Shown: one piece after another, positions 36,780 to 49,717 of the stretch
Layout of the letters: each line of letters starts with the position of its first letter
Position numbering within the stretch: the first letter of the stretch is position 1
Assembly: GCA_036852015.1 (NCBI GenBank)
Contig: JAANDG010000225.1
Location: forward strand, 62,001 to 126,000
Length of the DNA stretch: 64,000 nt
Reading direction: 5' to 3'
DNA from: Pelodera strongyloides
Lineage: Eukaryota; Nematoda; Chromadorea; Rhabditida; Rhabditidae
The notes under the pieces: generated by a model
What the model was told of the DNA's origin: nothing
Databases searched by the model: none
Seen by the model: only the letters and a program-made list of their open reading frames with translations
Program-made: the position numbers and the translations under genes

Positions 36780-36894
36780 CACACACACACACACACACGG
36801 ACACACACACACGCAAACACACGCAAACACACATGCACACCCACACACACACGCACGCACGCACGCACGCACATACACGCACACACACGCACAT
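36780..36894 (+). repeat. CA/CGCA microsatellite, left part
   Basis: Nearly pure ACAC and ACGC units. It ends exactly at the left LTR and resumes beyond the right LTR at 39666, so the two arrays were one before the insertion. Confidence 0.95.
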
Positions 36895-37460
36895 TGTTCT
36901 TAAATTTGGCATAATGCCTTCATTACGAACTTTATAAACGAGATGAGCTACCGTAGTCACAGATAACAATTGCCGGCAATTAGCTGGAATCGAGGACAAT
37001 TGCAATCAAGTCACGTGACATAAAATAGTGATTATCACGTACTCATTCTCTTCTTTTTATGCAGCTCACTTCCCGTACCCACCAGTTTCACTCACCCCTT
37101 TTTGATGTTCTACTAACTTGCCGTAACCCTTTTGGATCCATTCGAAGAGAATGCTACTACTCCGGGTCTGCTGTTTATTCCAAAGCTACCCGCTTATCAG
37201 ATTATCCATCCTGATATCAATGGCACTCACATACAAGTTGATGTATGACCGACGGATCTTACCTCGTTGATAAACCGTTCCGAGGGGTTCCGATTCCAAA
37301 AAGGACCCGACACACTCTAACCACTTTGACCATGTCTTGGATAAACTCGTTGATTGCTTACCCGTGTATTTATTGATCGATTGCTTGCCAGTTATTATTA
37401 TTATGATGTTTCAATGTGTGAGCAGTGTGGCAACCCGTAAAAAGGAGGCTGCTCAGAACA
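36895..37460. repeat. Left LTR
   Basis: 566 bp, TGTTCT...AGAACA, nearly identical to 39100-39665. Confidence 0.88.
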
Positions 37461-39099
37461 ATGGTGCACCGTCCGTATGGACAAAAAATACCCTGGTCAA
37501 AAATAAGCAATCGTTTAAGAAATACCAAATACCATAATGTGACCAAATTAAGGTGAAGGAATGCAAAACTATTACAGCCTGATCGACAAGCTTGATCTCT
37601 TCGACCTCGTGGCGGACTAGAAGGGTCTCTCGGAAACGAAAGTGATAAAGAGAGATTAATTCAGCTTGACATTTCAGGATGAACCTACGATTTACAGAAT
37701 GAATGGGAAACACGAATACATGAACTACGATAAAAAGAGTGAATTGTATCGTAGTAACCGTGTGAAACTGTAGTAGGGAGTAATAGAAAAAGCCTATGTT
37801 GAAAGTGACACAGTTACACCAATTTCAAGTTAGAGTCCACTATAGAGTCCGCAAGGAAATCTAAGAGCTCAAGTAAACTGGGGTCACACATATACACATA
37901 GTAAGTTTGCACTGATATGGTGGCCACATACCAGTTTCCGACCGTGAAGAAAGTCGAAAGCAACAAGAGGAAGACCATTGACAGTAAACAAAGCCACTGA
38001 ATACACTTACATTTGTTATCCCTTGTTTAAATTATGCATTAACAATGAAAACAAGAATTTGATTGTTGAATTAATTCAATGTTCTTGTGTCATATTATTC
38101 TGCAGAAGGTATAATTCCTTATCGTTTGTTAATTATATAAGTTCTTCTCAATCTGTAACAAAACAGTTTTTTAAACATATTCAAAAAAGTATCAGATTGA
38201 GTTTGGACCCACCTTTTTTGTTGCCCGTTTACCGCTTAGTTCAGAATCTATGCTCAAATGGTGGGAAAGATTATAGCTAACATTATCAAAGAAACCAATG
38301 AAAATCACGGCGATCAAGCTACTTAGGAGACAAACAGGGAAGAAATCGAATAAACACGAGAATCGGCAGTCACGGGGAAATTAGTATCCAAATGGTCATT
38401 GTGCAACCAAACATAGAACTTGGAAATAAATGCGCTCAGGCAAATCTCGAGTGTTCTTCTAATGAAGAACAAACTATGATTTCAGAGCTGGATTGTGCTA
38501 TACATAAGGTCCCATTCACATGCATGATCTCTTATATTGCAGGCAAGTTTACTGTGCCCAATAAAGTACTAAACACTTGTTATGTTTAAAAAAAAGTGTG
38601 TGTTGTCTTTTAAGTAACCAAGTAATTACTGGACCCCCGGGTATTCATGGCCAACAATCACCAGTTTCTAGTTCCACCGCAATCAGAAAGCTCTAACGCC
38701 TCCCACTGATAACATGGCACCCACCCACCAACGAGTATTTGAACCCACTACAAAAACATGTTAGTCAAACATGGACGAGGTTGTAGAAAATGAAGTCACC
38801 ATGCCAACCACGGCAACGACCAACGTACTCCCGTAATCAGTAAAATGAACCAAGCATTATGAGGCGGAACCAAATTGGGACAACTAGTGATCACATAAGT
38901 TGATTGAACCCACAAAAGAAGGGTAAAAGTTATCATTTATTATGTTACATAGCATTACAGGAATTCACCGTTTATCTTAGATACGAAAAGTGAAAACAGT
39001 ACTACGAATCGGATCCAGCAATACAAGCAATCAGCTTTTGATAACAAGAGTAAGGTTCTATCTTAACAACTAATAGAACAAATTTGTTTTCGCCCGGAG

Positions 39100-39665
39100 T
39101 GTTCTTAAATTTGGCATAATGCCTTCATTACGAACTTTATAAACGAGATGAGCTACCGTAGTCACAGATAACAATTGCCGGCAATTAGCTGGAATCGAGG
39201 ACAATTGCAATCAAGTCACGTGACATAAAATAGTGATTATCACGTACTCATTCTCTTCTTTTTATGCAGCTCACTTCCCGTACCCACCAGTTTCACTCAC
39301 CCCTTTTTGATGTTCTACTAACTTGCCGTAACCCTTTTGGATCCATTCGAAGAGAATGCTACTACTCCGGGTCTGCTGTTTATTCCAAAGCTACCCGCAT
39401 ATCAGATTATCCATCCTGATATCAATGGCACTCACATACAAGTTGATGTATGACCGACGGATCTTACCTCGTTGATAAACCGTTCCGAGGGGTTCCGATT
39501 CCAAAAAGGACCCGACACACTCTAACCACTTTGACCATGTCTTGGATAAACTCGTTGATTGCTTACCCTTGTATTTATTGATCGATTGCTTGCCAGTTAT
39601 TATTATTATGATGTTTCAATGTGTGAGCAGTGTGGCAACCCGTAAAAAGGAGGCTGCTCAGAACA
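39100..39665. repeat. Right LTR
   Basis: 566 bp, TGTTCT...AGAACA, nearly identical to 36895-37460. Confidence 0.88.
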
Positions 39666-40093
39666 CACATACACGCACCCGCACGCACGCACGCACGCAC
39701 ATACACGTACACACACGCACATACACGCACCCGCACCCACACAGGCCCATACACACACGCACACAGGCCCATACACACACAGAAACACACACACACAGAA
39801 ACACACATAAACAAACAAACACACACACAAACACACACATATACACACATATACATACACGCACACACACGCAAACACACGCAAACACACACACGCACAC
39901 CCACACATACGCACTCACTCACGCACGCACGCACGCACATACACGCACACACATGCACACACGCACCCGCACGCACACACACGCGCACACACAAGCACAC
40001 ACACGCACACACACGCACACAGGCCCATACATACACATACACACACACACAGAAACACACACAAACACACATATATAAACACACACACACACA

Positions 40094-40125
<32 letters not shown>

Positions 40126-40556
40126 TGCACGCACATACACGCACACACACGCACATACACGCACCCGCACGCACACACACTCGCACACACGCACACACAA
40201 GCACACACACGCACACACACCCACACAGGCCCATACACACACACACACGCACACAGGCCCATACACACACAGAAACACACACACACACAGAAACACACAT
40301 AAACAAACAAACACACACACAAACACACACATATACACACACATATACATACACGCACACACACGCAAACACACGCAAACACACACACGCACACCCACAC
40401 ATACGCACTCACTCACGCACGCACACACGCACCCGCACGCACACACACGCGCACACACGCACACACAAGCACACACACGCACACACACGCACACAGGCCC
40501 ATACATACACATACACACACACACACACACAGAAACACACACAAACACACATATAT

Positions 40557-40614
<58 letters not shown>

Positions 40615-40625
40615 CACATGCACGC
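39666..40625 (+). repeat. CA/CGCA microsatellite, right part, with higher-order structure
   Basis: About 960 bp of ACAC/ACGC units with interspersed AAACAC, CATATAC and CAGGCCCATAC words. Segments of roughly 130 bp recur in the same order about 490 bp apart (about 39790-39925 and 40280-40415), so the array itself has been duplicated. All long ORFs in it are low-complexity artefacts. Confidence 0.9.
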
Positions 40626-43343
40626 ATGCAAATCGGTCAACAAATTATCCGAAAAACACTGAAAAGCGTTCCGAAGATAAATGGTCCGAAAATATATTGA
40701 AAATATAAAAAAAGCAGGCATGTCACCTGCTCATGTTCAACACTGCTTTGAACTTAATGTTAATATAAATCGTGGCTTCAATCGATAATTATTCCCTAAA
40801 CATATATGTGATCACCGGTTTCCACTTCATACTACTGATCGTAATCAGTGATATAGTGAATCCACAGCCATTCTAGATCCGCGTGTGCAGCGTTTCCTTG
40901 CGTTAGCCTGAATTACCAACCGTTTGATAACTGCTAGGCGCGTCAGGCACAAATCCCTGCGGTATTCCATGAACCCCCACTTTGATAAAAAGTTCATTCA
41001 ACGTTCGGAAACAATTTTAAAGCGTCTTTATTGGCCGGAAAGTCAACACAGGAGCCGTAATATTGAGGGTTCAATTGGTGGAGGAAAAAAGAACAGAAAA
41101 TGAATGGAATGAACCAAACCTTAAAGTTGCTTTCAATTAGACTTAATGAAGCACTTCATGTTTGCCTTCTCTGAGACACTGGAGAACGCAACTTTTGCAG
41201 AAAAGTCTAGGTTTAGAATAGTCGAGTCGAGACTACGTCCATTACTTTAGCACTCTTTGAGAGAAATATAGTTATCCAATATTTATCAACATTTTATTAC
41301 TAAAGGGGAATAGACCAAACAACTTTTTTTGCTTTTCTCAAATTATGCTACGAGAAATATCAAAAATATTGATATTCTTATTAAACAATACAAATAGTAT
41401 TGAGCTCTTATAGTTTTGTATAGTTTTATACACTTCTTTCCCCCGTTCGTGCGGTGATGTAATTCGGTCTTTTTGTAGGATTCAGACAAAAACAGTTAAT
41501 GTTGCATAAGTTGATTATTCTTGGACGGATTAACGAAAAAATTTAGACAATGGATGGACGCTATAGACGTTCCGAGCGTGTTTTTACACGTGTTTATGCG
41601 AGATTAGTAAGTCATCGTATGAATTGTATTGATAATGCTCAAGTACACACAAAATGCCACATATGTATGTCTGGAAGGAACTGTTGTTAAAAAATAAAAG
41701 AAAGCTTCGCTAAAGAAGCTGCGCGCCTAACGATGTTATACTCATCCCATTCTCACATTCAAGCGTTGTATTTTGCGACGGTTTTCGTTGACATTTCCAG
41801 AGGTAAATTATCATTATAACATGTGAGAGATATTCTAAACATTTTTGTTTCGTTTTTCACAAACATGCGAACCTCATCGGAAAACATCTGCATAAAAAGA
41901 TCTATATGTGGTGTGGGGATAATTTGAGTTACTGTTGTTCAACCACTACATGTGAATTTGAAAAACATTCAGGGCCAGTCAACATTTTCAAATATCCAGA
42001 CATTTGTTTCTGCAGTTGAACTAATGTTTCTTTATATTGAAAACTGTTTGCATGATAATATTTGCATCACAATATTTATATACAATTAGTACTGTAAGAA
42101 ATACAACTCCCTGTAACAATTACATGTACCGACTCGTTCTTTGCCTTTCTTAGAGCATACGTTCTTATTCTGAAATCATGTACATCATCCCTTTTTGAAG
42201 GGTTCGTCCGTTGAAAAGCTCTGGTGAAACTAATGAAATATTAACTTGAGAATGACGACCGGAGAATGCCGAGACATGGAAACCTTGGGTTTTGTTTGCT
42301 CGACAACGCAAACTGAGTCCAAACGCATTGATGTTACTTACCTAATGGTATTAACATTAGGCTGATGAAATGCTAGAAATGGAATTATTTACGAATCCAG
42401 AATCAGACATGTGCATGATGTTGTTCAAAAGTGCGACCAGAGGTGGCACTGATGATGATGCCATTGTGTGCAATAAATGTGAAGAATACACGTGCATTAA
42501 GTTACCACACTATGGATTCTTTTCAGGTTCTAGTTATTCATTTAAATCCGTCCCAGAGCCCGGTGAATTATCGGCAAGAAGTTCAACAACGTGTTTTGTT
42601 GGCGTGTAATAACCCTTGAAAACGTGCATGTGATCATCCTTCCAATGAACGAGCACAATAATTTCATAATATTTTGTTATAACACTAATTCTAGAACCAA
42701 GCAAACACAAATATTATAAAACATTTCTTTCTAAATGCACAAAACACGAAAAATCTGAGATCATCTTGAAATGGCTGGAGATTGAGTTGCAACAAATACA
42801 TATGAATACGAATAACCGTTCGAAAATATAGTCATTCGTAGCGAATAAATAAAAAATCTAAGCTACTATTAAATTAAATACAGCGGAAAAAAAAAGAGAA
42901 AAGAAGATATAATACTTAAAGTACACGCTATCACATAAAGAACTACACCGTCAAAGAGGGATAAATAAATCCGGAAAGATAAGAAACAGTGCGGCAATTA
43001 TGCAAAAAAATTATAATAGATTGGCCTGTTACCTCAATATTTTGATATGTGACTAGGATGATTCATATTAAGTTGTCAAAATTTTTTTCGATACATAGAA
43101 TAACACATGGTGTCAAACAAACAAACAAAACTTGTGAAATATACACCGAAATTTTCTGTTGGCAAATACACTACATGTGAATACTCGTTTCCATCATTTG
43201 ATTTTCTTTAAAATATAACTTCTGCACCTTGTTTGTGGTCCTAAAAAAATCGTACGCACTTTTTTTTTTAATTACAATGACACATGTGGCGGTCATATTT
43301 GGCTTGTGGAGGAAGAAACAATGAGGATATGAGGAACACCGGG
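40626..43343. other. Intergenic, no gene recognised
   Basis: AT-rich. An ORF at 42370-42609 has reasonably protein-like composition but no splice partners or family match. The right end is the 3' flank of the minus-strand GPCR gene. Confidence 0.45.
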
Positions 43344-43344
43344 A

Positions 43345-43350
43345 TTTATT
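43345..43350 (-). terminator. Poly(A) signal of the GPCR gene
   Basis: TTTATT on the plus strand (AATAAA on the minus strand), about 170 nt past the GPCR stop codon. Confidence 0.55.
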
Positions 43351-43519
43351 TTTGTCTATTTTATGTACGCAGCTGAACTGGAGCATTTGTGACGTTTCAT
43401 TTGGCAAGATGAATTAGGGAACAAACATCGGTCATAAACGGTGTGTTTAAAAAGAACTCTGTAGGAATAATCTACGTTTCCATTAACACTAATTTGGATC
43501 CAATTATTTTCAAGGGTAA

Positions 43520-46500
43520 CTACAACCATTCAACAGAAGAATTAGTCGACTGTTCATTAAGAGCTTGGGTTGTGGCGAATGAACTACTCCGAGATGGGGA
43601 TCTTCCTTGGTCAGAAGCCACATCGAGAGCTGAGGAGCGTTCCACTCCGGGCAGGGACGTTGGAACCAAGCAATCGTTCGCCGTGATGCTATCCAGACAC
43701 ATTGCACTCCTGAAATTGATTTGCCTGGTTAAAATAGATTTTGTCAACTTAGTTTCTGACCAATTTAGTCATACAGTTACGCATTGCATGTTTTCAATAT
43801 TTCAATCACATATGCTTCTTCCATAATCATAATTTATCTTTCATGTCTATTAATAGCTCACAATATCGGGCTCTTTTCTTAATACACACAACTCCAAAGG
43901 CTACCCGATCACAGCAATTCAAACAAATGAAAGCCATCAATAGTGCAAAAGTCCCCCGTTTCATTAGAAAAAGTCTGACAAAATAAACAGATCCCAGCGA
44001 ATGACCAATCAACGTTTTTTAGCAGGAACCTATAACGCAAATTATATCGCTCAAGAAATAATAGCTAATATCCGATATATAAACATTTGAATTTAAAGGT
44101 CATTCTTTTAATTTCCAATCCAATTTCCTAGTAGAAATGGCATTTTTGGAAATGAATACGGTACTAATGGCAACCTATTTCGGCAGCACACTTCAGGGGA
44201 TTTCGAAGTTCGCCCGGATATGTTCACTTACACCCACTGGTTTTTTTAGGAAAGAGTGGAAACCTAGGTCTCTTATTTGTTGGGCGGCAGCCCCCAGATT
44301 TTCCCAAAAGCAGGCAACGATTAATAATTAACCTGAGAACAAACGGCCATTATGAGGCCCTGAAGAGGGGAACAACCAAGAACTTAAGTCTCTCTCAGAG
44401 ATTCACTCACGTAAGTCGCTACAGAAACAGAAAGCGTTTTTAACTAGTCAAGTAGACGTTGAAGTTTGTTGGTGCAAGATGTCGCTGTTTTTATCCTGAC
44501 TTTTTTTACAAAAAAAATATATATAAGGTGCGTAGGCATCGGCATCAAGTTCAAAATTAGCGAAGTTACCTGTAATGCTTCCTTGATTTTGATCTAAACG
44601 GACTGTTTCTCAGCAACAGTTGCCCAGTGTCAGCCCCAGCCGCCTAAAATGATTGACTTAAAAACACACTGAAGTAAATAAAAATGAACATAAGTAGAGA
44701 AGAATATGCAACTTGACTGCGAAACAAAACGGGTCTTATCAAGGCGAACTCATGCTGCACATAACAATTAGCCACGAGCGGGAACCGAACACAGCTTCTT
44801 TAGTTTATCGGATTACTAATGTGCTAATTTTCAAAGAATCATACCTTTAGATGGCTCGTGACTTGTTGTAAGTTCTTCCAAATACTCTGTCCGTTTTGAC
44901 TGGCAGTCGAGTTTGCATCGGCAATAAAAGTACTGGCTGTGCTTCGCACACCGTGATTTCTCTGAAAACGGACAAGTCAAATTCAAAGGTGTTGATGCTG
45001 ATGCTGCAAAGAAAAAAATTGATAAACGGATGGCACAATATAAAAACAAACATTTCACATAAAAGCATTAGTGAATGTGCGAAGAACTCTCAACTCCTTA
45101 AATTACTGTAGCTTATGATGCTCACCTGTCCGGAGTTCCTCAAATTTCTATTGAGAAACGCGTAGAATAGCCAATTGAATGCGGACTGCGCATATGGAAG
45201 TGCATGCATCATATACATGAGGAAGATTTGACTTCCGTCAAACTCGAAGTGGTCTTCTTCTATGGCTTTCATTCCTTCGACCGTTTCTGGTTCGTGAGCC
45301 GTTGCGGTTATATTTGCAACCATTTCATCATCTGAAATGCAAACGCCATTGTAAAATAAACAGCTAATTTGATATCGGATGACTTGTCACTTAAACCACA
45401 ACTGGACTGTGTATGCAGGTCAGCCACAAAGTTTAGTTGTTAATACATTTTCAGTTTCGTTCAAATCGCGGAATTATTTTCAGAAATCAGTATTTTGCAC
45501 CCAGTAGTTTCTCCTCCAAGTTTTCATCTCATTAAACTCAAACCTTACTCTACACACAGTGGGTCGTGAAGCGTATTAATTGAATCAATGAAGACTAGAA
45601 GTGTGATTAAGCTGTCGCTTGAGCTTCAAATGTTCGGTGAAAAATAAAAACATAAAATAACTCGATTTCGCTACTTGTATTTAGCAACATGATTCACTGC
45701 ACCGAATGGAAAACAAACAAAGCCCATACTACACAAGACAAATAACTCAAGGAATGGAATGAGAAATGACCGTAGTAATGCACACAGACTGTTCAATTAT
45801 TCTTGTGTCTACGCTTGCAAATATCCCAGGTCGAAAAACAAAAATATTGTTTCGTCTATGCCAATATTGTCGCTGGCGTGAAGAGGAAGACATCCACTGT
45901 TTATGGGAAAGCGGGACTTAAATTAGGTATTCACACTTCATATCGGTTGAGTTTCTCAGGGATACTTTACCTCTACACTGTGAGGCAACCGACGGATCTT
46001 CCTAACAAAGAAACTCTGCTTGGTACTCGATTCAGTATTATATTGCATCTTTCTAACGGTCTGATCTCAGAAAAGTTCACATCGCATCGACAACACGACT
46101 ATGGATACAATTTAGATTTACAATGATCGAAAATTGTTCCCGGTTCTGTCAATAGTTTACACTGAGGCCAAAGTTGATATTTTACTCAGTGACGTTGTGT
46201 TGTTGACTTTATTTAGCGGAGACGGCTGATAACAAGCGATTTAAAGTGTTAAATTCACTGATATCACAGGAATGTTATCGCAAGGAAATAGAACTTACAT
46301 ATCAGACATTAGAGCTAATCGATTTCTACTTCGGAACATCTTTTTCTTACAAAAAAACTTTCAATAAAAAATACGTGACATTTTCGAAAAATCTTATGAT
46401 ATGCCATTTTTGGTAACTTGAAAAACCTTTCATGCCTATTCTTAACAAAGCCTTTGACGTCACCTGCTATCTTTATGGGACACTTTGCTGGTTATTTAAT

Positions 46501-49500
46501 GAAAGGGTGTGAAAAAATGGGAATATAAAGGTCAAACATCCAAAGTGATAACGTTCTGGAAGAGAGTTGGGGTTCTCAGCAATTCACAACTCAGGTTTTT
46601 ATGATGGAAATGTGTACAAGGAAATGCTTGCAGCATCAAATCAACACCAAATCGCATGTTGCCAGAGAATCATTTGAACCAATGTTCTGATAGTCCAGAA
46701 TGTTTCACTTTTGCTACAATTAAAAATCAGAAGTAACAATTTTGTCACCTCAGCTCGTGAAGACGGATTGAATGGCATTTGGCCAACACGAGGATCCAAC
46801 GAGATGCTCCAATTGAACACTCAAACCCGTGAGAGAAACCATGCGTATCCGTCTGTTTTTATTCCCCCGATTTGCAGAAATCAAATTTCCTCGAGACTAT
46901 CGCTTAAAAGTGTAAAATGTGTAGTGGACAAGCGGAGCGTCCATTAGACAATGACCAATACCGCGGAGAGTGGGATATTTTAAGTCCGGCAGAGGAGGTA
47001 ACTTTAGTATTTACTTTCTTTTATTTTTGTTATTCTATCTAGAAATCGAGGAAGTATGTACGATTATGGCTAGGTTCTTTAGCTACATAATTAATGGTTT
47101 ACCGACTTTTTTGTTGATTATCTTATACAAACATAGTCCGAGCTTCATTGACGCTCATATAAAGGGATGGGGTCATTGAACCTTTTTGAATACTTGAAAT
47201 TGATAATAATTGATAATAGTCATAATACGAAAATTTCATTCAATAATATATGCTCCTCGCGTCAGAAGCATGCTCAAAAGCTAAGCTACTTCACATTTAT
47301 AAAACAGATGGCGCACCGCAGCCGTAGGGAAACGGTACGCCAAACAGTGTTACAGGTGGAACAAGCGTGAAATGGCTGGAGGTTTAGAGATTGTTGTGAC
47401 AGAGTTTGGTGCACCATTTCTTTACGGCTGCGGTACACCAGTTGCTTTCTAAATGCGATGTAGCTTATTAACTTTTGCGCACGTTCCTGCAGCAAGCAGA
47501 GCAGATAATTGAATGTAATTTTCGTATTGTGACTATTGTCGGCTATATTATCAATAGAAAATAACTTTGAATTGACCCCATCCCTTTAAGGAGGTGTTGA
47601 TGCCCTGACTAAGATCTCAATGTGGGGCCATGGCAAGTGCATAGGTGCCGGCAAGGATGGTGGCATCAGGGCGGGCACGCTCAGCCATCCAGTATGGTGT
47701 TCTCAAGTTACACACTCTCATTACTATCGCCACCACACAATGGGGGCGACAATTCCATACCACACAAAATCACCCACTATATGCATAAATTGAAGAAACA
47801 CAAATATTACCTAATAATCACCAGCAAAATAAACGACAGAGGAACCAAGCAGACCTCAAATAAACCATAGTGATTAGAAAAAAAATGTATATTTAGGACT
47901 AAATGTGTGGCTAAAGGTAATTCATTAGACCATATTTGATTTTTGGTTTGCGGAAGAACACTTGGCTACGTATATTGTAAGTGTGAGTGTAAAGAACCCG
48001 TGCGATACAATTTTGGCTGTTTCGTTCCCTTGCTCCTCGCACATAAAATTCCCTTTTGGGCTCGTGTGTTTGAACAGAATATAGCCCGTATTGAACTAAT
48101 GTCCAGAAGCATTGTGGGAAATGAATCGCGAGAAAAATGGACACACCGGCTTCAATTTGCATAAAATATAATGGATTACTGATTCAACAAGCGAACATGA
48201 CCATATTACTTGCACTAATCAAATTTTCACATTTAGTACAAGTCTGGCCTCCATGAATGAAACTCACACCCACATGTGACTTTGTCACTTTTGAAGTTTG
48301 AATATTTCTAAATTTAGAATGACAAACTAAATAAAAAAAATTGAGTTTAGTGAATTGTCGGGAAGCTCATTCATGCGAAATATGCATATCTATTCCCAAT
48401 AAATACTATACGGATACGATGAAATTCAAGCAAAAAAAGGACAAAGGAATATCGATGGTTTGTACATTTGTACAGAAGACATATATATATACATGCACGG
48501 GAGCCGGGCCGAATGGTTATGGAGAAAACAAATTATAATTGCCAAAACAGTTTCTATATTTCGTGAAATAGTTGAACCTATTCTAGCATAACAGAAGAAT
48601 GTGACGAGCATGATCAAGGTTGTAAATTTGTGGAAAGTGGAAAACAAATTTCTGTACAAAAACTAGAAGTACAGCAAATCTCTCAGGGAAAAGGTTGCAC
48701 AGTCAATATGCCACTTTAAAACGATAAAATTTATCAAACCAATTACTCGAATTCGAGTTCAATATTTCTCCAGAAGATTCATTGAGAGTATATAAAATGC
48801 ATGATTGTCTCGTGAGCACAGGCACTGCATACTATTGTAGAATAGGCAATTTAGACGTTACGAGTTTTCAGAAACAGCAACATACCTTCCATGAGGAGCG
48901 GGATCAACTGCATTGTGAAATATGGTGTCCAACAAATAAAGTAGAATGCGACAACCATTACAGAACATTTGACAACTCTAGAGAGGGAAATGCTTGTGAT
49001 TCGCCCTACACTGGAGATCCTCGTGTGTCGGTAGAGTTTAGCCAGAATTGCCGCATACACCGAGCAGATAAGAAGCAAAGGAACCACATAACATCCAACA
49101 GCTTGTGCCAAATCGAAGGATCTCTGCATTTCAAGGTTACACTTTTTGAACTCGGTATCTCTCGCGTCCTTCATCACGGAAATGTTTGCCGTCACGGTGA
49201 TCGGCACAATAAATAGCATGGATGTGAGGATGCAGAGAAGTACAATGAGCAGCGAGAACTTGGTCTGCCTCATCCATATAAGTGTGGGACGACACACGGC
49301 AATATAACGATCCACTGATAGAGCTGTGAGCACCATTGGTGAGAGGGTCTTGTTGATTCCCTCGCAGATGAATGTGAGTTTACAGAGTGCGACGCCAAAT
49401 GGCCATTGAATGGATATAATGTCATATATGAGCAGGGGTACGGGTATGAAGGAGATTAGGTCAACTATTGAGAGCATAAGTAGATAAATGAATGCTGAGG

Positions 49501-49660
49501 ATTGCACTGGTGGTTTGACAGTCCGGGAAGGTAGGACTGGGGAGCATCCAAGAAGTTGGGAGAGTACAGTCCACATCACCCAGAGATTGCCGAGAAGACC
49601 GCATAGTGCTAGAAGCGAATAAACAGCGATAACAGCGAGAAGTGCGAGCGGGACGGTCAT
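43520..49660 (-). CDS. Rhodopsin-family GPCR, peptide-receptor type
   Basis: Five exons on the minus strand: 48886-49660 (open to about 49717), 45126-45331, 44845-44961, 44570-44643, 43520-43709. All phases fit and give 453 aa from the Met at 49660. TM1 carries the GN pair (about residue 24). TM3 starts at C103 and ends in DRY (117-119) within LTALSVDRYIAVCRP. TM6 has FYFICWTPYF, and TM7 ends SAFNWLFYAFLNRNLR, where NWLFY replaces NPxxY. Extracellular loop 3 is long (about 40 residues). The cytoplasmic tail is Ser/Thr-rich and ends NSSVEWL. The motifs recall nematode neuropeptide receptors of the somatostatin/allatostatin-C/galanin-like group; the ligand is unknown. The N-terminus before TM1 is only a few residues from this Met. 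An acceptor-like tag before 49717 would add 19 residues (ending ACSPIASESVR), so an upstream first exon is likely. Intron 1 is 3.5 kb and holds a TTAA element. Confidence 0.88.
47159..47589. mobile_element. TTAA-type MITE in GPCR intron 1
   Basis: A 423-bp element (47163-47585). The left end AGGGATGGGGTCATTGAACC and the inverted right end AGGGATGGGGTCAATTCAAAG match for the first 13 bases. A TTAA follows on the right (47586-47589). The left flank is ATAA, one base different, so the target duplication has mutated or the insertion used a variant. Inner parts also show inverted similarity (CGTAGGGAAACGG region against TTTACGGCTGCGG). No transposase. Confidence 0.7.
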
Positions 49661-49717
49661 TCGGACGCTCTCGCTAGCAATGGGGGAACACGCATACTGG
49701 GCACAGAAGCCCCGCCC

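Larger units (their letters stand above)
36895..39665. mobile_element. Non-autonomous LTR retrotransposon (2.77 kb)
   Basis: Two direct repeats of exactly 566 bp (36895-37460 and 39100-39665) both start TGTTCT and end AGAACA, the TG...CA ends of LTRs. I found only two differences between them (near 37190/39396 and 37364/39569). CACAT flanks the element on both sides (36890-36894 and 39666-39670), a 5-bp target duplication. The 1.64-kb interior has no gag, protease, RT or integrase similarity; its ORFs (for example 37978-38280) are unrecognised. TGGTGCACCG one base after the left LTR is a possible primer-binding site. I see no good polypurine tract before the right LTR. It is therefore a TRIM/LARD-like element that would need proteins from elsewhere. 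Orientation is not proven. Confidence 0.88.

Noticed and set aside
36895..39665. Simple segmental duplication as explanation of the 566-bp repeats
   Set aside because: Equal lengths, TG...CA inverted ends and the flanking CACAT duplication are better explained by an LTR element.
39575..40721. Very long ORFs on both strands made of Cys/Val or His/Thr repeats
   Set aside because: They are translations of the CA/CGCA microsatellite; no frame has independent coding evidence.
43443..43826. Plus-strand ORF of 127 codons
   Set aside because: It is the opposite strand of the last GPCR exon, which fits phase and splice sites on the minus strand.
44852..45012. Longer version of the third GPCR exon starting at the gcag near 45010
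   Set aside because: Entered in the required phase it hits a TGA within seven codons; the acceptor ttttcag at 44962-44968 gives a clean 117-nt exon.
48782..49216. Plus-strand ORF of 144 codons
   Set aside because: It is antisense to the main GPCR exon, which has all the family motifs.
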